DNA from: Nissolia schottii
Lineage: Eukaryota > Streptophyta > Magnoliopsida > Fabales > Fabaceae
Assembly: GCA_003254905.1 (NCBI GenBank)
Contig: QANU01109758.1
Span: 242,648 to 306,647 of the forward strand
Direction of reading: 5' to 3'
Length of the DNA stretch: 64,000 nucleotides
The stretch's first letter is position 1. Every line of letters starts with the position of its first letter. The translations under genes and the position numbers were made by a program. The notes beneath the pieces were generated by a model. The model ran no database searches. It was not told the origin of the DNA and worked only from the letters and a program-made list of their open reading frames with translations. Of the stretch, positions 33,711 to 47,269 are shown in pieces.

Positions 33711-36700
33711 ATGACCGGCAACGAGTTCCGCTTCTTCTTGTCATGCGACATCAATCTCCCCGTTACCTTCCGCGTCGAGCGCCTCGAAGGCCATTTGCCC
33801 CTTCCCAAATCCCCCAATTCAGGTCTACTTCTATTTATTTGCTTTTTATTTTACCTTTACATTGAAACTCCGAATGTTACGATTCACGTGTATTTTCTAA
33901 TTCGGGACGTTGATCGGATATTATTTACAGTTTTTATGCTTTGTTTGCTGAAAATTAATGCTATGATTACTGTCTAATCTGGGTTTTTTTTTTTTTATTG
34001 TTGTTTGATTAATGCTGTCAGTTTAATTGAGGAACAGTTTGATTGATTTATTGAATTTGATGATTGCGAATTCGTGCAGTGCAAAGGGATTGTTATGTCG
34101 TTGGCTCTTTGCTTGTGTTCATTTATCCTTTTGCTTGGAATTGTGTATTTTTTTTAAAAATTTATTTATTTAGTTTTTCTACACTTGCAGAAAGTAATGG
34201 CTCCACAGGGGATAGATCGGCAGAATTGTATGTTGAGTGTGCATTGTACATTGATGGTGCACAATTTGGCCTTCCCACGAGAACAAGGTTATTTTATATA
34301 AATTAGAAATGTTGTGCAGGATATATTTTGGCATTAAAATTTTGAAACCTGGCCAGTTAGAACTGACATGCCAAAGGGGGAATAATTATATGGGATGGGA
34401 GTCAGATTTCTTTTTGCTATTATTGTTACTGTATCATGTTGTCCAACCTGCATAGGTATTTCCTTAAAAATATAGAAGATTTAAATGCTAACAAATTGCA
34501 TGGGATTCCCTTCTGTTATTGCTAGAATGTTTTCTCTTGATAGATAGCTCATATTTATTACTCAATCAGAAATATGATACATTAATGTTGACAATTTGTT
34601 GTATCTTTGGAATTTGATATTTGATATTTTCAATCATCTGGTGAAGGTTGGAGTCTGCAGGACCATCATTCTGTTGGAATGAACTCATCACGTTAACAAC
34701 GAAATATCGAGACTTAACTGCTCAGTCACAACTCACCTTCACAGTAAGCTGCAACTTTGTTTTGTGTGTCATATTTGTGCACCCTTCAAGCATAATAGTG
34801 CAAGATCTTGGAGTTCCTATTTTACTTCTTTGTGTCCATCCATGAATCGACTCAAGAATTGAAATTTGGTTTTGCCTTGTCTGAAATCATGTCTTTAGCA
34901 TTATTAGCTTCTGCTGCCAATTGATGCAGGATAGGTAGTGAATAGGGTTAAAAAAGTGACACAGGATGGATAGCACCATATAGGAAGTACTAGAAGAATC
35001 ATGATTTTGCTGTGAATAAAATTATGAAATCGTCTTAGTCAAAAGATCTAAACTTTTGAAGCTTTGGAGTTTACAGAGAAGTCAAATCCCCATAGTAAAA
35101 TGTAAATGGCATTATCTATATTGAAATCCCTAAGTCCTACACCAGAAGTTATTGAAAATTTCCATTTACTGGTCATTCTTCCGTTGAATTCATGAGGACA
35201 ATTCCTATGCTTCAGTCTGAAGTTTTTTGTTTTCTTGCTTCAAGCACTGTTGGTTATCCAACTTGCTCGCATTTTTTTTATAATTTTGTTGTAATCCAAT
35301 ATGGTAATTACAAAATTTACTATAAAATATGTAAAGTTTGAATTTCTATATTTTGGAAAATTTTATTGTATATACAGGTGTGGGATGTTTCTCATGGTGA
35401 GGGATTAATTGGAGGAGCCACAATTCTTCTCTTTAACAGCAAAAAGCAGCTCAAAACTGGGAAGCAAAAGCTTCGGCTTTGGCCAGGGAAAGAGGCTGAT
35501 GGAACATTCCCTACTAGTACACCTGGAAAGGTGATGAGCATTTAAGTGATCTTAGATGCCATCTTTCATTATTTGTTGTCAATCCTGATAAATATACTAT
35601 GGGCTGTTCTCATTAGGTTCCTAGGCATGAGCGTGGAGAGTTAGAACGATTAGAAAAGCTTGTGAATAAGTATGAGCGAGGTCAGATACAACGGGTGGAC
35701 TGGCTGGACCGACTCACATTTAAAACTATGGAGAGAATCAAGGAACGTGAAAGCTTGAAAAACGGAAGTTCTCATTTGTACCTGGTTGTAGACTTCTGTA
35801 GTTTCGAGCATCGGGTTGTTTTTCAGGTATTCTTGCCTCTTAATATCAATTGATGTCTCTGCTGATTTTCCTAATAATAATATATATCTGGAGCAGTATA
35901 GAATCGGGGGATAATCTGCGATCATAATTTTTTTAAAATGTTCGTGTGATATACTTGTTAGACAAACAGCCATTCATTCCCCCCCACCTTACATATATGT
36001 CTTATTATACAAGTGATTTATTAATGACCCCTATCATGTAGCTTTAAAATCCAATATTTAGTTTTTTATCCTTCTCCTCTTTCAATTATATACTAACTGC
36101 TGATATAGATCCTAAACATACAGTAACTCTTATTTGTTAGAATATGTAGGAATCCGGAGCAAACTTTTTGTTGCCATCCCCTATAGCTTCAACCAATGAT
36201 ATTGTTATTGTTTGGGACCCAGAAGTAGGAAAGATAAATCCCTCTGAGCACAAACAGTTAAAGCTGGCCAGAAGCTTGACCCGTGGTGTCATAGACAGAG
36301 ATCTGAAGCCAAGCTCGAATGAGAGAAAGTAAGCTTAAGTTGATTTCCCTGTTCTATGTATGATCAGATTAATACAGTGGAGGCTGGGCCTCTCCAGCAC
36401 TTGAAATGTTTTTTGTTCAGTGACATTTATCAACTGAGAAGTTAAAACAATGTTAGTGAAGTTTAACTACCCCCCTGTGTAGATTGGATACTTCAAGGAA
36501 GGGGCTTATTTTTATCCTGAACATGATTTGACACTTCAAAATACATATAGACACATCAGAGGTTGTTGTATAACCATGCCCATATCAGTGTCCATTTACA
36601 AACTGTGGTGTCTGGTGGTTAAACTCTTCAAAATAAATTATTTCAGATTTAACTAGGACTTTTTGTTATTTCTTAGTAGTAACACCTAAGTTAAAATAAA

Positions 36701-39700
36701 AAATGAAAAATAGTCAAGATATATCTTGGGAATTTTGCAATTGCAGATGAAAATCTTTTAATGTGAAAGAATTCATATAATGTACTTGCTTCTCGGACCA
36801 TCTGTTCTGTAGTTTTTGGAGGCTTATATCATATTATGTGGGACGAATGAAAATTCGATAAACCAGCCAATGTTAGTCAAAGAAAATTTAGTAACCTTTT
36901 ATTGTACTTACTCCGTTATATCTAGATCTATACAGAGAATTCTAAAATATCCACCAACGAGGACTTTAAGTGGAGATGAAAGGCAGCTCTTGTGGAAATT
37001 TCGCTTCTCTTTGATGTCTGAAAAGAGAGCTCTCACAAAGTTCCTTCGTTGTGTTGAATGGAGTGATGTTCAGGTAAGCCTATATTATCTTGGTAATTGG
37101 TAACATATATTATTATACATGGTTTTGGGTGAGCTATAGCATTGCCGCCTAAATACAATGAGTTCTTCTTGTGACAATTTCATTGTAGCCTTGTCTTCAT
37201 CAATTCATCTCTGGGAAAACATATAAAATGAAAATTATATAATTTAGTGAAATAGATTGTGTATTTGCGATTGTTTTTATTAATGAATTTGAAGCTCTAG
37301 TGGATCCTTCATCAAGATTCAAATATACTTCCAGAAGCATATCAAGTGTGAATTCTGTTCTGCATGAGTTGTATGGGAAATTACATATAGGGATGGACTA
37401 ACTTGTCCATTTCATATAAACATGAATTTAGGGCATTGTATGGTAGAGTTTTGGGGTCTCACATGCGCGTGCGATTGTCTCCATTCAAATATAACCTATT
37501 TTCCTGTTTCGATTCACTGATTGTGTAATTTTGTTATTGAAAATTGGGTGTAATACCAATTAGCCTTTAAAATTTTAAGTCTTTGTTTTCCGTGAAGGTA
37601 GTTAATGGTCTCGTTTTAACTTTTGGGAGGACCATTAGGTAGGAGACTCCTCTTTTAATCTAGGCTTTCCTTGCCTTTATTGCCTATCTTCTTTGTACAA
37701 TTCCCTTATCCATAAATTTTTACTGTGTGCAAGATTGCATTTATGCTTGGGACTTATATTTTTACTAAATCTAAATGGTAGAGAACCCTTTGAATTTGTT
37801 GTTCATTTAGGTCCCCTTGATTCTGTGCATTTGTCTTCCAGCCCTGATAATAGGTTTTGGTCTCTAGATCCCTCTGGGGTGTTTATAAGTCTTAACTTTC
37901 AATTCTTAATCCATTCTTTGAATGCAACCTCTTCCCACCTTGATAAACCTATTCGGAAGGCAAAAGCTCCCTCTGAGTTTAAATCGTTGATTTGCACAGT
38001 TGTGCTTTAAAGAATGAATACCAATCAGGTTCAAAGACCATATAAGACTATTTTCGCTGATGTGTGTGTTATGTGTGATGCAAATTCAGAATCAGTTTCC
38101 CTCATGTTTTTGCACTGTTCTATGACTGGCTTTTTGTGGAATACTTTTTTTGTTTGTATCTTTGGTTAGTGTTGGTGTGTCATGCAACCCTTAGATCAGT
38201 TTCTGTTGACAAATTTTGCTGGTTTTGGAAAAAGGAAGAAAATCTAATCTTTGTGGCTGTGTGCTGTCTACGTCACTGTTTGGTGTATTTTACTAGAGCG
38301 TAACTCTCGTGCCTTTAATGGCATATTTTTATACAAGTTTGTTTTATGGGATAAGTTTAAGGCTTTTGGCCTCTGTTTGGTATCATGCTCATGATCTTTT
38401 TAAATAAATTTTCCTCTCGAATATGTTGAAAGATTGGTGTACTCTTCTAGTCTTCTTCATTGATAGTTTTTCTGTTTGTTCTTGTTCATGTTATGAGAAT
38501 CTATTGTTCTCGCATCTATTTGTATACTTCTCTTCATCTTAATGAAATTATTATTTTATAAAAAAGAAACCATGTAGGTTTAGATTTACTTTCATTTGTT
38601 TGAATAATTATCTTATCTTAGTTCTTTTCCTTTTTCTTTAATTCTCATTACTAGAAAAATAGTGGCATGAATTCTCACGTTCTCTAATGCTCATATAATC
38701 TCAGGAAGCAAAACAAGCACTCGAGTTGATGGGCAAGTGGGAAATGATTGACGTTTGTGATGCACTGGAACTTTTGTCTCCTGTTTTTGAAAGCGAAGAG
38801 GTAATTGAGATATAGATTTAAAAAAAATATAAAAAAAAAGCTTTCCTGCATAGGCATAAAAAAAATTTATCAGATTGGAAAGAGGAAAATTACAGCCAGG
38901 TAAAGGATGATATATACTCAAAACTGAAAAGAACTAAATGCAAGAAACAAATGACTATAGCACATCTGCTCAATCTCTCTTCATTTCAGAACTCAGAAAG
39001 AGTTATTCCCTTGAAAGAGCCATGAGTTGAACACTGAAGAGAGGCCTTAAAATAACAATGTCCCATGCCAGTTGTGGGGTAAAGATGTCTTTGCATTCCA
39101 AGCCGTTACTGTTAATATAGATGTATCACTTAGAATTGCAACTTTCTTTTTTCAATTTCATTAGGAGGATTTTTGTGCCTTTCAAGTCTTATATAAGGCC
39201 TAACTCCACTGCTTTTTTATTAGGTCCGTGCTTATGCAGTTAGTGTTCTTGAAAGAGCTGATGATGATGAGCTTCAATGTTACTTGCTTCAACTGGTTCA
39301 GGCTCTTCGGTTTGAGCGCTCTGACAAATCTCGACTTTCGCATTTCCTTGTCCAGCGTGGTATGTGCATGAGGGTTTAAGAGCAAGGTCAGGTTCTGACT
39401 CTAGCTATAATTGGTTCTTGTCTGAAAGAAACTTTTTTAACTTTGGCAGCATTACGTAATATTGAATTGGCAAGCTTTCTTCGCTGGTATGTGGCTGTTG
39501 AACTTTATGACCCTGCATATGCCAAACGATTTTACTGCACTTATGAGATCTTGGAGGAGAATATGATGAAGGTGTGAACTCAAATTTCTTAATACGTGAG
39601 ATTTTGCTTCAATGTTTTTTGCTTCTGTGGCACTTATTATCGTAATATATAAATTGAATAAAACATCAAATCAATCAAATTTGTCCTCATAGTTTCAAAT

Positions 39701-42700
39701 CGATCAAATTCATCCCTGTAGTTGGCAAATGTCAATCAAATTAGTCCCTGGATCAGACATGGGAAAGGACTAAATTGACTAACATATGTCAACTACAGGA
39801 ACGAATTTGATGGATTTGAAACTATGGGGACAAATTTGATTGATACTGGCATACTGCAAACTTCAAGGATTGATTTGATGGTTTATTCTATATAAATTAT
39901 ACCCATACATAGAAAATCTTCTGCTATTTCGGCATATTTTTTGTCTTCCACTTTGAAAGTGGATTTCTTTATTAATTTATTTTCACAAACCTTGTAGATT
40001 TTTTCTTGATTAAAAAAATTGCATACTTAACCTGGGTTATGTAATTGCACATCATGATCTCATCTATGGGCTGTGGCATAAAAGATCGATTATACACCAT
40101 GCGACAAATGTTTGATGAAGATCTATTCACCCCATAGTCCAGAAACATATTCAGCATCGTGATGATGTGAAATAAATTAGAGAGTAAATATCCATTTTAA
40201 TCCGAACATTTTTAAGTTATCCGAACATTTTTAAGTTCACATCAATTTGGATTTAAAAAAATTTGACATCATTTAGCCCAAACATTGAATTTTGACATCA
40301 ATTTAGTCTTATACTGATGATTTGACAAAATATTTGGTGTTAAAATCATTAGTATATGATTAAATTGATGGCAAAATTCAAAATATTAGGACTAAATTGA
40401 TGTCAAAAATTTCAGGACCAAATTGATGTAAAAATTAGAACTGTTAGGACGAAATTGATGACATTTTTTCAAGTACCAAATTGATCATGTCAACTTCAAA
40501 ATCTTAGGACTGAAAATGATATTTACTCTAAAAACAATTCATTCTGGAATTTAACAATTACACTCATTTGTCTCAGATGGCAACTGGTGTGAATGGAGAG
40601 GAAGATGGACTTAAACTCTGGCAGAGTTTAGTACGTCAGACAGAATTGACTGCTCAGTTGTGTTCAATCACAAGAGATGTAAGGAATGTCCGTGGCAATA
40701 CCCAGAAGAAGATTGAAAAGCTTAGACAATTGCTTTCTGGTCTTCTTAGCGAGCTTACATATTTTGATGAGGTATCAGTCTAACACAAAGCAGTGCAGTC
40801 ATTTGTTTTTTCTATCTTTTTTGTTTACTTTAATAAGTGATATATCTTGGAGAAACCTATTTAATCTTCTCTATTTGATTAAATTGTTGCCAATAATTAT
40901 ATCTAGTGAGTTCATTGAAAGTTTTTCAAATTTATGTTTATTGATTGATGTTACTTTCAATTGTAGCCAATACGATCGCCTCTGGCACCAGGTGTCCTCA
41001 TAACTGGGATTGTACCTTCAGAGTCATCTATATTTAAAAGTGCATTGCATCCTTTGCGCCTTACTTTTAGAACAGCAAACAATGGCGGAACTTGTAAAAT
41101 CATATTTAAAAAGGGCGATGATATTCGACAAGACCAGTTGGTATTCCTACAAGACCTTCCTCTTTTCCCCTTGAGATTACTTGCAAATGGATACTTGTCT
41201 ACATGTGCATTTGCACACTAATAATCACATGCTTGCTCGAGAAATTTTTAAGTGAGCACGAGTTTAACACATTATCTTTAGGCATACTCAATAAAAGTGG
41301 GTGCCACATGGTGGAACACAAAAACACTTGGTGGGGCGCACTATAAAGGTGGTAGGGCCCACTTTTATTGTGTGAGTGCCTAAGTATGGCGTGTTAAACT
41401 TTTGCTCACCTAAGAATTTCTCTGTTTGCCCTTGTGCTTATGCACACACTCAGGAACAATATTTCATGAATTTGAAGATATTTCACAAGGCATGATTTTA
41501 GTTACATGAATATTGGTTTTTTGCAGGTTGTTCAAATGGTATCACTGATGGATCGGTTGCTTAAGTTAGAAAATCTTGACCTACACTTAACACCATACAA
41601 GGTGCTAGCAACTGGGCAAGATGAAGGCATGTTGGAATTCATTCCATCCCATTCATTGGCACTGGTATGGTATTGGTTTAAATGTTTTTTTCCCCTTTAA
41701 TTAGCATGGAGTCACTGCTTCCTCTTTTTTTGTGAATAAAGTTTCCTTTTACATTAATATTAAATAGCATTAAAGTTGGTCCTGTATAAAGTTTTTATAT
41801 AGTTGCAAACATATTTTACTTTGTTAGCTAACATATTCTTGTTAAGCTGATGTTTGGTCTTGGTGTTATCAATCTTATTTTTCTTTTTACTTCAGATATC
41901 TTAGTACAATTGTGAATAATTTGATATTATCAGTTAAAGGAGTTGAAAATGACATTTTATCTTTTGGCATTTATCTTATCACTTGGTAGAAACTTGGCAA
42001 AAAAAATTGGAAATATCCGGGATTGTGTAGGTGGCATTGTTTCAGCACGGACATTGATCCATATATAGGCACTGTTTTGTCAAAGAAAGTTTATATGTTT
42101 AAATGGCAATGTTTTTGTCTAAGACTATTTTATCTTACCCCCCCTCCCCCTCTACGGATAGTGTTCATAAGTCATTGTCGTAGTGGTTATAAAGTTATTA
42201 ACATTTCGAATAGGAATTCAAATGCTTGTCAGGTTGGAGGTTGCTAGTTGTTTCTGACGGATCCTTTGATAATATAGGCTTTTGAAGTTTATTGATTGTG
42301 TATATTAGTTGTATGCACAACTATCTTTTTTATAATTTTATTTTTTGAGGACATAGATTTTGTCATTCAGTAAATGATCTGGTTGGTTGTTCAGTTGTTG
42401 GATGCATAATTGCAATTGCTATACTAATATGTAATCCTTACCTGCCTAGATTCTATCAGAGCACCGTAGCATCATAAGCTATTTGCAGAAGTTTCATCCT
42501 GATGATCATGGACCTTTTGGCATTACAGCCACATGTCTTGAAACATTTATAAAAAGCTGTGCTGGCTACTCTGTTATAACATATATACTTGGTATTGGAG
42601 ACAGGTGATTATTGATTTTATTCTCTACACATCATTTTGCATCTAAAGTAGTTTGTAGATATTTTGATAGATATTTTTGTTTTTGTGATATGCTGCTGAT

Positions 42701-43919
42701 CTCACTTGCACAACCTCCATGGTCCCCCATCTCCAATAAAATGGGGAAGTAGGTTTTTAGGGTTGGGTGGGTTTCGACTGAGGACAGTTGGTCTTTTCAT
42801 GTAGAATTTAAAATATCCTTCATGTTATAATTTAATCAGTATTTTCTGTTATCAGGACTTGTAAACTGTTTCCCATGTGTAAAATTCTCTGCATCATTTG
42901 GTTCTTTGATTTAAACATCATTAAGAAGCAGTCTTCATTTTTTGCCCTTGCTCTGGGATAGGGTTGTCTTTTTGTCTCTTTGATGATGTGCTCATGATCA
43001 TGTTCAGTTTTTTTTAGAAGAAGTCAGTTTTGTCTCTCTGGGACAGGACTTTGTTGCTGTTTTTCAGCTTTTGAGGAGGATGACTCATCCTCTGTTTATG
43101 CAATCTGTATCCACAGTTACATAGTAGTTTGGTAATGTTAGCATCATTATGCTAGAGTTGAAGCTCATAGCTGGATATGGTTATTGCAGTTAGCAAAGAA
43201 TGCTCACATGGATTCTGTTAATCTATACTTTATCAAATAAGCATGTTACCTTATTCACAAAATGCATATTTCATCCTACTTGAAGTGAGTGAGTTTTTTA
43301 TTTGGTAGGCACTTAGACAACCTCCTCCTTATAGATGACGGACGTCTTTTTCATGTTGATTTTGGTTTTATTCTTGGACGAGATCCAAAGCCATTTCCAC
43401 CACCAATGAAGCTTTGCAAGGAAATGGTTGAGGCTATGGGTGGAGCTGAAAGGTAAAGTTCCCACTGGATGATTCACTTCAGATTCAAGATGGTGGATGT
43501 ATGATGTGTGGCTTCAATTATGAGATAGTGATTGATTACTTTGTCTCCCTGCAGCCAATATTATACAAGGTTCAAGTCCTATTGTTGTGAAGCATACAAC
43601 ATTCTCCGGAAATCCAGTAACCTAATTTTAAATCTATTTTACCTAATGGCGGGTTCCAATATTCCTGACATCGCTTCTGATCCTGAAAAGGGAATCCTTA
43701 AGGTGAGAGCTTCTTCTTGTTTCAATAAATAGGTCAGAAATGTTTCTTTTGTTCTAACACCAAGTCTTTGTTGCTATACAGCTTCAAGAGAAGTTTCGGC
43801 TGGACTTGGATGATGAAGCCAGTATACATTTCTTCCAGGATCTTATCAATGAGAGTGTCAGTGCATTGTTCCCACAAATGGTTGAGACCATTCATCGGTG
43901 GGCTCAGTATTGGCGGTAA
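33711..43919 (+). CDS. VPS34: Class III phosphatidylinositol 3-kinase VPS34
   Basis: Seventeen coding exons: 33711-33822, 34191-34287, 34647-34743, 35378-35530, 35617-35826, 36150-36328, 36926-37073, 38705-38800, 39224-39359, 39450-39571, 40577-40771, 40967-41140, 41527-41664, 42450-42604, 43309-43452, 43555-43702 and 43782-43919. All phases join, giving 813 residues against 814 in Arabidopsis. It phosphorylates phosphatidylinositol to PI3P on endosomes, vacuole and autophagosome precursors, with VPS15 and ATG6 as partners. The start [20 protein letters not shown] is the family N-terminus. A C2 domain occupies about residues 25-180, a helical PIK domain about 280-470, and the kinase domain about 530-813. 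Kinase features are [14 protein letters not shown] (Lys563), GIGDRHLDN (670-675) and HVDFG (688-690). The C-terminus [11 protein letters not shown] is the essential family tail. Introns 7, 10 and 12 contain transposons. The gene resembles the soybean PI3K described from roots and nodules. Confidence 0.96.
37565..38560 (+). mobile_element. LINE 3' remnant in VPS34 intron 7
   Basis: Lies in sense orientation within the intron 37074-38704. Broken frames give a zinc-binding RT block: [16 protein letters not shown] near 37840-37885, a [13 protein letters not shown] block near 37960-38005, then a [10 protein letters not shown] block near 38113-38145. It ends in an AT-rich tail near 38540-38560. It shares GTAGGAGACTCCTCTTTTAA with the LINE at 3280-4215. 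It is 5'-truncated and dead. Confidence 0.75.
39656..39888. mobile_element. Palindromic MITE with 9-10-bp target duplication, VPS34 intron 10
   Basis: A 233-bp element whose two halves are reverse complements over most of their length. The left half has ATCAATCAAATTTGTCCTCA, and the reverse complement of the right half reads ATCAATCAAATTTGTCCCCA. Flanks TATATAAATT at 39646-39655 and 39889-39898 are perfect direct repeats, fitting a Mutator-like insertion (9-10 bp). No coding frame. Confidence 0.85.
40182..40528. mobile_element. Second palindromic element, VPS34 intron 10
   Basis: About 350 bp. The ends GAGTAAATATCCATTTTAAT and ATGATATTTACTC are inverted repeats, and the interior repeats AAATTGATG and ACATCAATTT blocks in opposite senses. 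A clean target duplication was not seen. With the preceding element it fills more than half of intron 10 (39572-40576). Confidence 0.7.
41239..41422. mobile_element. Hairpin MITE in VPS34 intron 12
   Basis: 184 bp with terminal inverted repeats of about 70 bp, leaving almost no loop. The left end is GAGAAATTTTTAAGTGAGCA, and the reverse complement of the right end is GAGAAATTCTTAGGTGAGCA. Both arms contain AGTTTAACAC and AATAAAAGTGGG. The flanks TGCTTGCTC (41230-41238) and TGTTTGCCC (41423-41431) match at 7 of 9 positions, suggesting an aged 9-bp target duplication of a Mutator-type element. Confidence 0.75.
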
Positions 43920-45540
43920 CCCAAATATTTATTGGGCATTGTTTCGCTTCGCTGTTGCAATTAACCAGGTACTTGCTAGTTGTATTCTGTAGAATAACAG
44001 GCAGAACCCAACATTTTTGTTGACTGATATTCCTTTAAGTTACAGCTAGAAGTTTTGATCTATTTTGTTCTTATTTTTATTGTACAAACATGACTTTGAG
44101 CTTTCACTGCCAAGCATATGCCTTTGTTCCTAAAACGAGACACGTACATACTATTATTGGCAGCTGATTCTGCATTTTGTATTCTTCCCGTTTGGAAGTG
44201 TCTTTGGGTTTCTTCCTGATATCTCGTTTCTTGCTTCCAGCATCTGATGCTGTCTGGAGGCTTCTGAAGCATATGCATCATTTATGATGTTCTGTCTTCT
44301 CTTGGAACTCCATTAGCAGAGTCAGACCCTACTACAGCTGTGCAGTCAGCAGTATGCAGTGGTGTTGTGTGCAACTGTAAATAAATTAGTTCTTTTTTTT
44401 CATTGTTTCTGCCTACGTTTGTCTCAAGACGGCAGTATAAAAATATCTAGCATCTGCGAAACTAGTTGTCATTTAGGTTAAACTAATCTTTTGCCATTTT
44501 GTACAGAAAGTATTTTACCCGGTTATTATCTGCGCCACGATGTATATTTTATGTAAATAAATTCAGCTATGATATCGTACTCGTGCCGAATCTGCAAGAG
44601 ATAAACGACAAAAGTTGCATTTACATTGATGATGAAGACCGAAGAGCGCACTCAGATAGTACTACAGTATTTACATTTTATCGGCAAGAGCCATTCGACT
44701 TATTTTTTCATCTTGATTAGTAGTATTACAAAGTATATTACATTTTAACTAATGTGGTTTGAATTAAGTTGACTCATAATATTTTATTTTTTATTCACAT
44801 AGCTTAAATCCAATAATTAAAACCGCTTATATCAACTTAGTTGTGGTAATTACTTTCATATCAACTTAGTGTTGGTGATTTTTCTGATCTAAACTACAAA
44901 TATCTAAAGATAATTAAACTTTAATTAATCTACTCAAGTTGGCCGATCAACTGAGTAAAATTTCCGTAGTACTATTTTTTCTTTTTCATTAACAAAATTT
45001 GAACTTCAGACTTAAAGAAAATAAATGTCAAATTATTTGTACTAATGTTTCTACTAGAGTTGGTAAATATGTTTGGAGTAGTGTTAGAAAAATGCTCATT
45101 GAATATACAAAAATATGTTTACATTTTGTCACTCTTCTTGCAATGTCTTTTGGGGCTCACTTGAGAGAAGTGATAAAGTATAAACATATTGTTGTATGTT
45201 TAAAGAGCAAAATGGGTAAGATTATTTGGGTATCACAATGAACCAACAAATAGATCCCTATCCTAACATGCTTAAATATGCATCACATCTATCTCAATTT
45301 TTTTTCCTCTTTAATTACCAATATTTGGTGAACCTTTGGACAACTGATTATGTTTGACATGAGGAATTTGAGGACCCATTTAAGGAGGTAAACTCATCCA
45401 ATATAACAAATTATTTCATTCTTAAGACTTAAATTCAAGATCATTAGTTAAAAGGTCAGAGCTTCCTACTACTTCAACCAATAATGTGTCGGTGCATCCA
45501 TCTCATCTTAATATACATGTTTCTTTTTCCGTATAAAAAA
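43920..45540. other. VPS34 3' region and intergenic DNA
   Basis: The 3' untranslated region of VPS34 probably extends to about 44380, where CTGTAAATAAATTAG could serve for polyadenylation. A 3'UTR intron beginning at CAG|GTACTTG (43970) is possible. The remainder is AT-rich and without a supported gene. Confidence 0.45.
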
Positions 45541-45554
45541 AACTATCGGTTGAA

Positions 45555-46215
45555 GAAAAGGGTTGTTCTAGTCCAAAGTATTTAGGATTACCCCAGGAAG
45601 TATTTAGGATTACCAACGAAATGGGGAAGATCAAGAAGTATTTCTCTCGCTTGGATAAAGGATGCTATATATCAGAAACTGGCAGGGTGGAAGGAAAAAC
45701 TGCTTAATCAAGCAGGGAAGGAGGTGCTTACCAAGTTAGTAATCCAAGCAATTCCCATTTATGCTATGTCAATCCTAAAATTCCCCAAAACATTCTGTGA
45801 TAAAATTTGCTCTCGAGTAGAGAGATTCTGGTGGGGCTTCTAACAAAAAAGACCGGGGTATACATTGGAAGAGTTGGGAATTTGTGTCATAGGCATGGGT
45901 TTCAAACTAGCAAAGTAGGCCTAGAGAATCGTTCATTCCCGTAGTGCTCTGTGGGTTCAAATATTAAAGGCTTTATACTTTCCTACAAGTACCATTTTTG
46001 AAGCAAAAAGGAAAAGAGGTGCCTCTTGAGTTTGGGATAGTCTCTTACAAGAAGAGATTTTATCAAATTTGAAGGTTACTAGACAACTGGTAACGAGAAC
46101 TCTTATCAAGATTGGGCGTCACAACTAGATCCCAGGTTCCCACCGCATTAGGCCCTTGCTGAAGCCAAAGATTTCAAGGATTGGGGTATTGCCCTCCTAA
46201 CAACCTTTGGGCAAT
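45555..46215 (+). mobile_element. LINE reverse transcriptase fragment, decayed
   Basis: Plus-strand frames read Tyr-Leu-Gly-Leu-Pro-Thr near 45604, then KLAGWKEKLLNQAGKEVLTK (about 45675-45735), AIPIYAMSILKFPKTFCDKI and RFWWGF. This is the conserved segment downstream of the polymerase core of plant L1-type LINEs. Stops and frameshifts follow. This covers a more upstream part of the polyprotein than the other two LINE fragments, so it need not be the same family. Confidence 0.8.
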
Positions 46216-47269
46216 CTGTAAAGTTATGTTAATGTAAGAATAGGTTATGATAATGCAGTCTAAGTTACGATGTGACTTTTTTTTAACCAACCTCCATTCT
46301 GTGTATCTCAATATCCATGTGCTATTTCCTTCGCATTAATAGAAGGTGTCTCTACCCTAAACGTGAATTATTCTGGTTTTTGAAATTAATAAATTAATTT
46401 TGTTAGTCCTTAAATTTATAAGACTTGAGTCACCTTAGTCTCTACCCCTTTTTGAAAAGAAAAGAAAAAATCATTACTGTTTCATCAATTTTTTCGCTCA
46501 TTTATTACATTAGACTCTAATTATAATAATAATAATAATAATTGAGACAACAAATAAAGTTGTGAAATCACCCAAACAATTTATATTTGTAGCCTTAAAT
46601 TTTATCGCTATCACATTTTTTATCTCATGTAATGTCGTAATTTCATTTACCTTACTACCATGTTTAACATGTCACAACCTTATTAATGAAAATTTGATGT
46701 TATTGTAATAGAAATGTGACAAGGGACTAATGTGATTCAAGAACTAAAGTGATCAATAATTGATGCCAATGCTTTACAAAATTTTAAAAAAAAGTATTTT
46801 GCATATCTTAATTCATATTTTTTTATTTGGTTCGGTACCATTGAATATTCAAGGTGCTTTCCTTATTTTAAGAAGAAAGAAAAAGAAAATATTATTTGTA
46901 TTCATTTTACATAAGATAAGATACTATGTAAATTCACATTTTATCTATTATTTTTTTAATAGAATTCAAGTCTTATTGAGACCTCATTAAATAATAGATG
47001 AAGTATGAGTCGAATTCGTATCCTAAACAAAATGAGTATAAATAACGTTAGGGCATATTTGGTGCATCACATGAGGTAGGATAGGATAAACTAATACAAT
47101 ACATGATGACTTTATCAGCTATTTGGTATGACCAATGTATTGTAAAAGCTTATCCATCAAGATTCTCTTATACATAAAACGATAACTTAATCTTGCTTAG
47201 AAAGACATGATAAAACCTTATTAGCTTTTGACATATTAGGCCTCTTTCAGTCATGTTATTTTATTTAAT
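46216..47269. other. Intergenic, no gene seen
   Basis: AT-rich spacer. Sequence from about 47050 (GGGCATATTTGGTGCATCAC) resembles the end of a transposon such as a hAT-type MITE, possibly joined to the AT-rich repeat that follows. I could not define its borders. Confidence 0.4.
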
